NCBI GenBank assembly: GCA_003171295.1
Contig: PMYF01000534.1
Span: 1-6,362 of the forward strand
Direction: 5' to 3'
DNA length: 6,362 nt
Source of the DNA: Acidobacteriota bacterium
GTDB lineage: Bacteria > Acidobacteriota > Terriglobia > UBA7540
Shown here: positions 6,325 to 6,362 of the stretch, one piece after another
Layout of the letters: each line of letters starts with the position of its first letter
How positions within the stretch are numbered: position 1 is the first letter of the stretch
The notes under the pieces: model-generated
Told to the model about the DNA's origin: nothing
The model's database searches: none
What the model saw: the letters and a program-made list of their open reading frames with translations, nothing else
Made by a program: the position numbers and the translations under genes

Positions 6325-6362
6325 TTGGGCTCATAACCCAAAGGTCGCTGGTTCAAATCCAG
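6325..6362 (+). tRNA. initiator tRNA-fMet(CAU), 3' half, running off the window
   Basis: The anticodon arm TTGGG-CTCATAA-CCCAA (6325-6341) has anticodon CAT at 6332-6334. It carries the three consecutive G:C pairs next to the loop (6327-6329 with 6337-6339) that mark bacterial initiator tRNA. The variable loop AGGTC (6342-6346) and the T-arm with TTCAAAT loop (6352-6358) follow, and the T-stem pairs correctly up to the window end. In contrast, the expected 5' half is not recognisable. A standard-length fit would start at 6296 (GGGAGCC), but its D-stem is mostly T.G wobbles, position 8 is A and no G18-G19 can be placed. This is therefore either a very divergent tRNA or, more likely, a 3' tRNA fragment of the kind left at the far end of an integrated element. 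Confidence 0.6.

Noticed and set aside
1..6362. CRISPR array, riboswitch, insertion sequence or defence system
   Set aside because: I looked for regularly spaced repeats, transposase or nuclease motifs, and known leader structures, and saw none.

Overview
The window is bacterial and most resembles a carbohydrate-utilisation locus of a soil-type Acidobacteriota (Terriglobia / Bryobacterales-like). This placement is tentative. It rests on moderate to high GC content, a LacI-type regulator next to exported glycosidases, and a cluster of GGGCTTTAGCCC / GCTTTAGC-GGCTAAAGC palindromes, which I recall as common in intergenic DNA of that phylum. No phylogenetic marker gene is present.

Layout: 1-156 is a regulatory leader with a good sigma70-like promoter (82-110) and an operator-like palindrome just upstream of it (64-75). 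157-1182 encodes a complete LacI/GalR-family regulator. 1183-1933 is about 750 bp with no convincing gene; it holds small inverted repeats and a palindrome-rich repeat block (1623-1761). 1934-3136 encodes a Sec-exported DUF2961/GH172-family protein and 3230-5962 a large GH116-family glycosidase with a twin-arginine N-terminus. The two are in the same orientation, 93 bp apart, and are probably co-transcribed. 5963-6323 is gene-free and contains a terminator-like hairpin and short repeats. The last ~38 bases (6325-6362) match the anticodon arm, variable loop and T-arm of an initiator tRNA-fMet(CAU), cut off by the window end.

How it fits together: the regulator probably senses a sugar, and two enzymes exported by different routes (Sec and Tat) probably attack linked glycosidic bonds in one substrate. 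The GH172 family is known for furanosidic linkages (D-arabinofuranose, D-fructofuranose). The GH116 family acts on beta-glucosides, beta-xylosides, glucosylceramide or beta-GlcNAc. The actual substrate cannot be read from the sequence.

The observations most worth a second look are: (i) the tRNA-fMet 3' half with no recognisable D-arm in front of it, which resembles the attachment-site footprint of an integrated element lying to its left; (ii) the cysteine-rich active-site segment of the GH116 enzyme, which departs from the GBA2/TxGH116 pattern; (iii) the paired operator-like palindromes upstream of the regulator, with no matching site in front of the enzyme genes.
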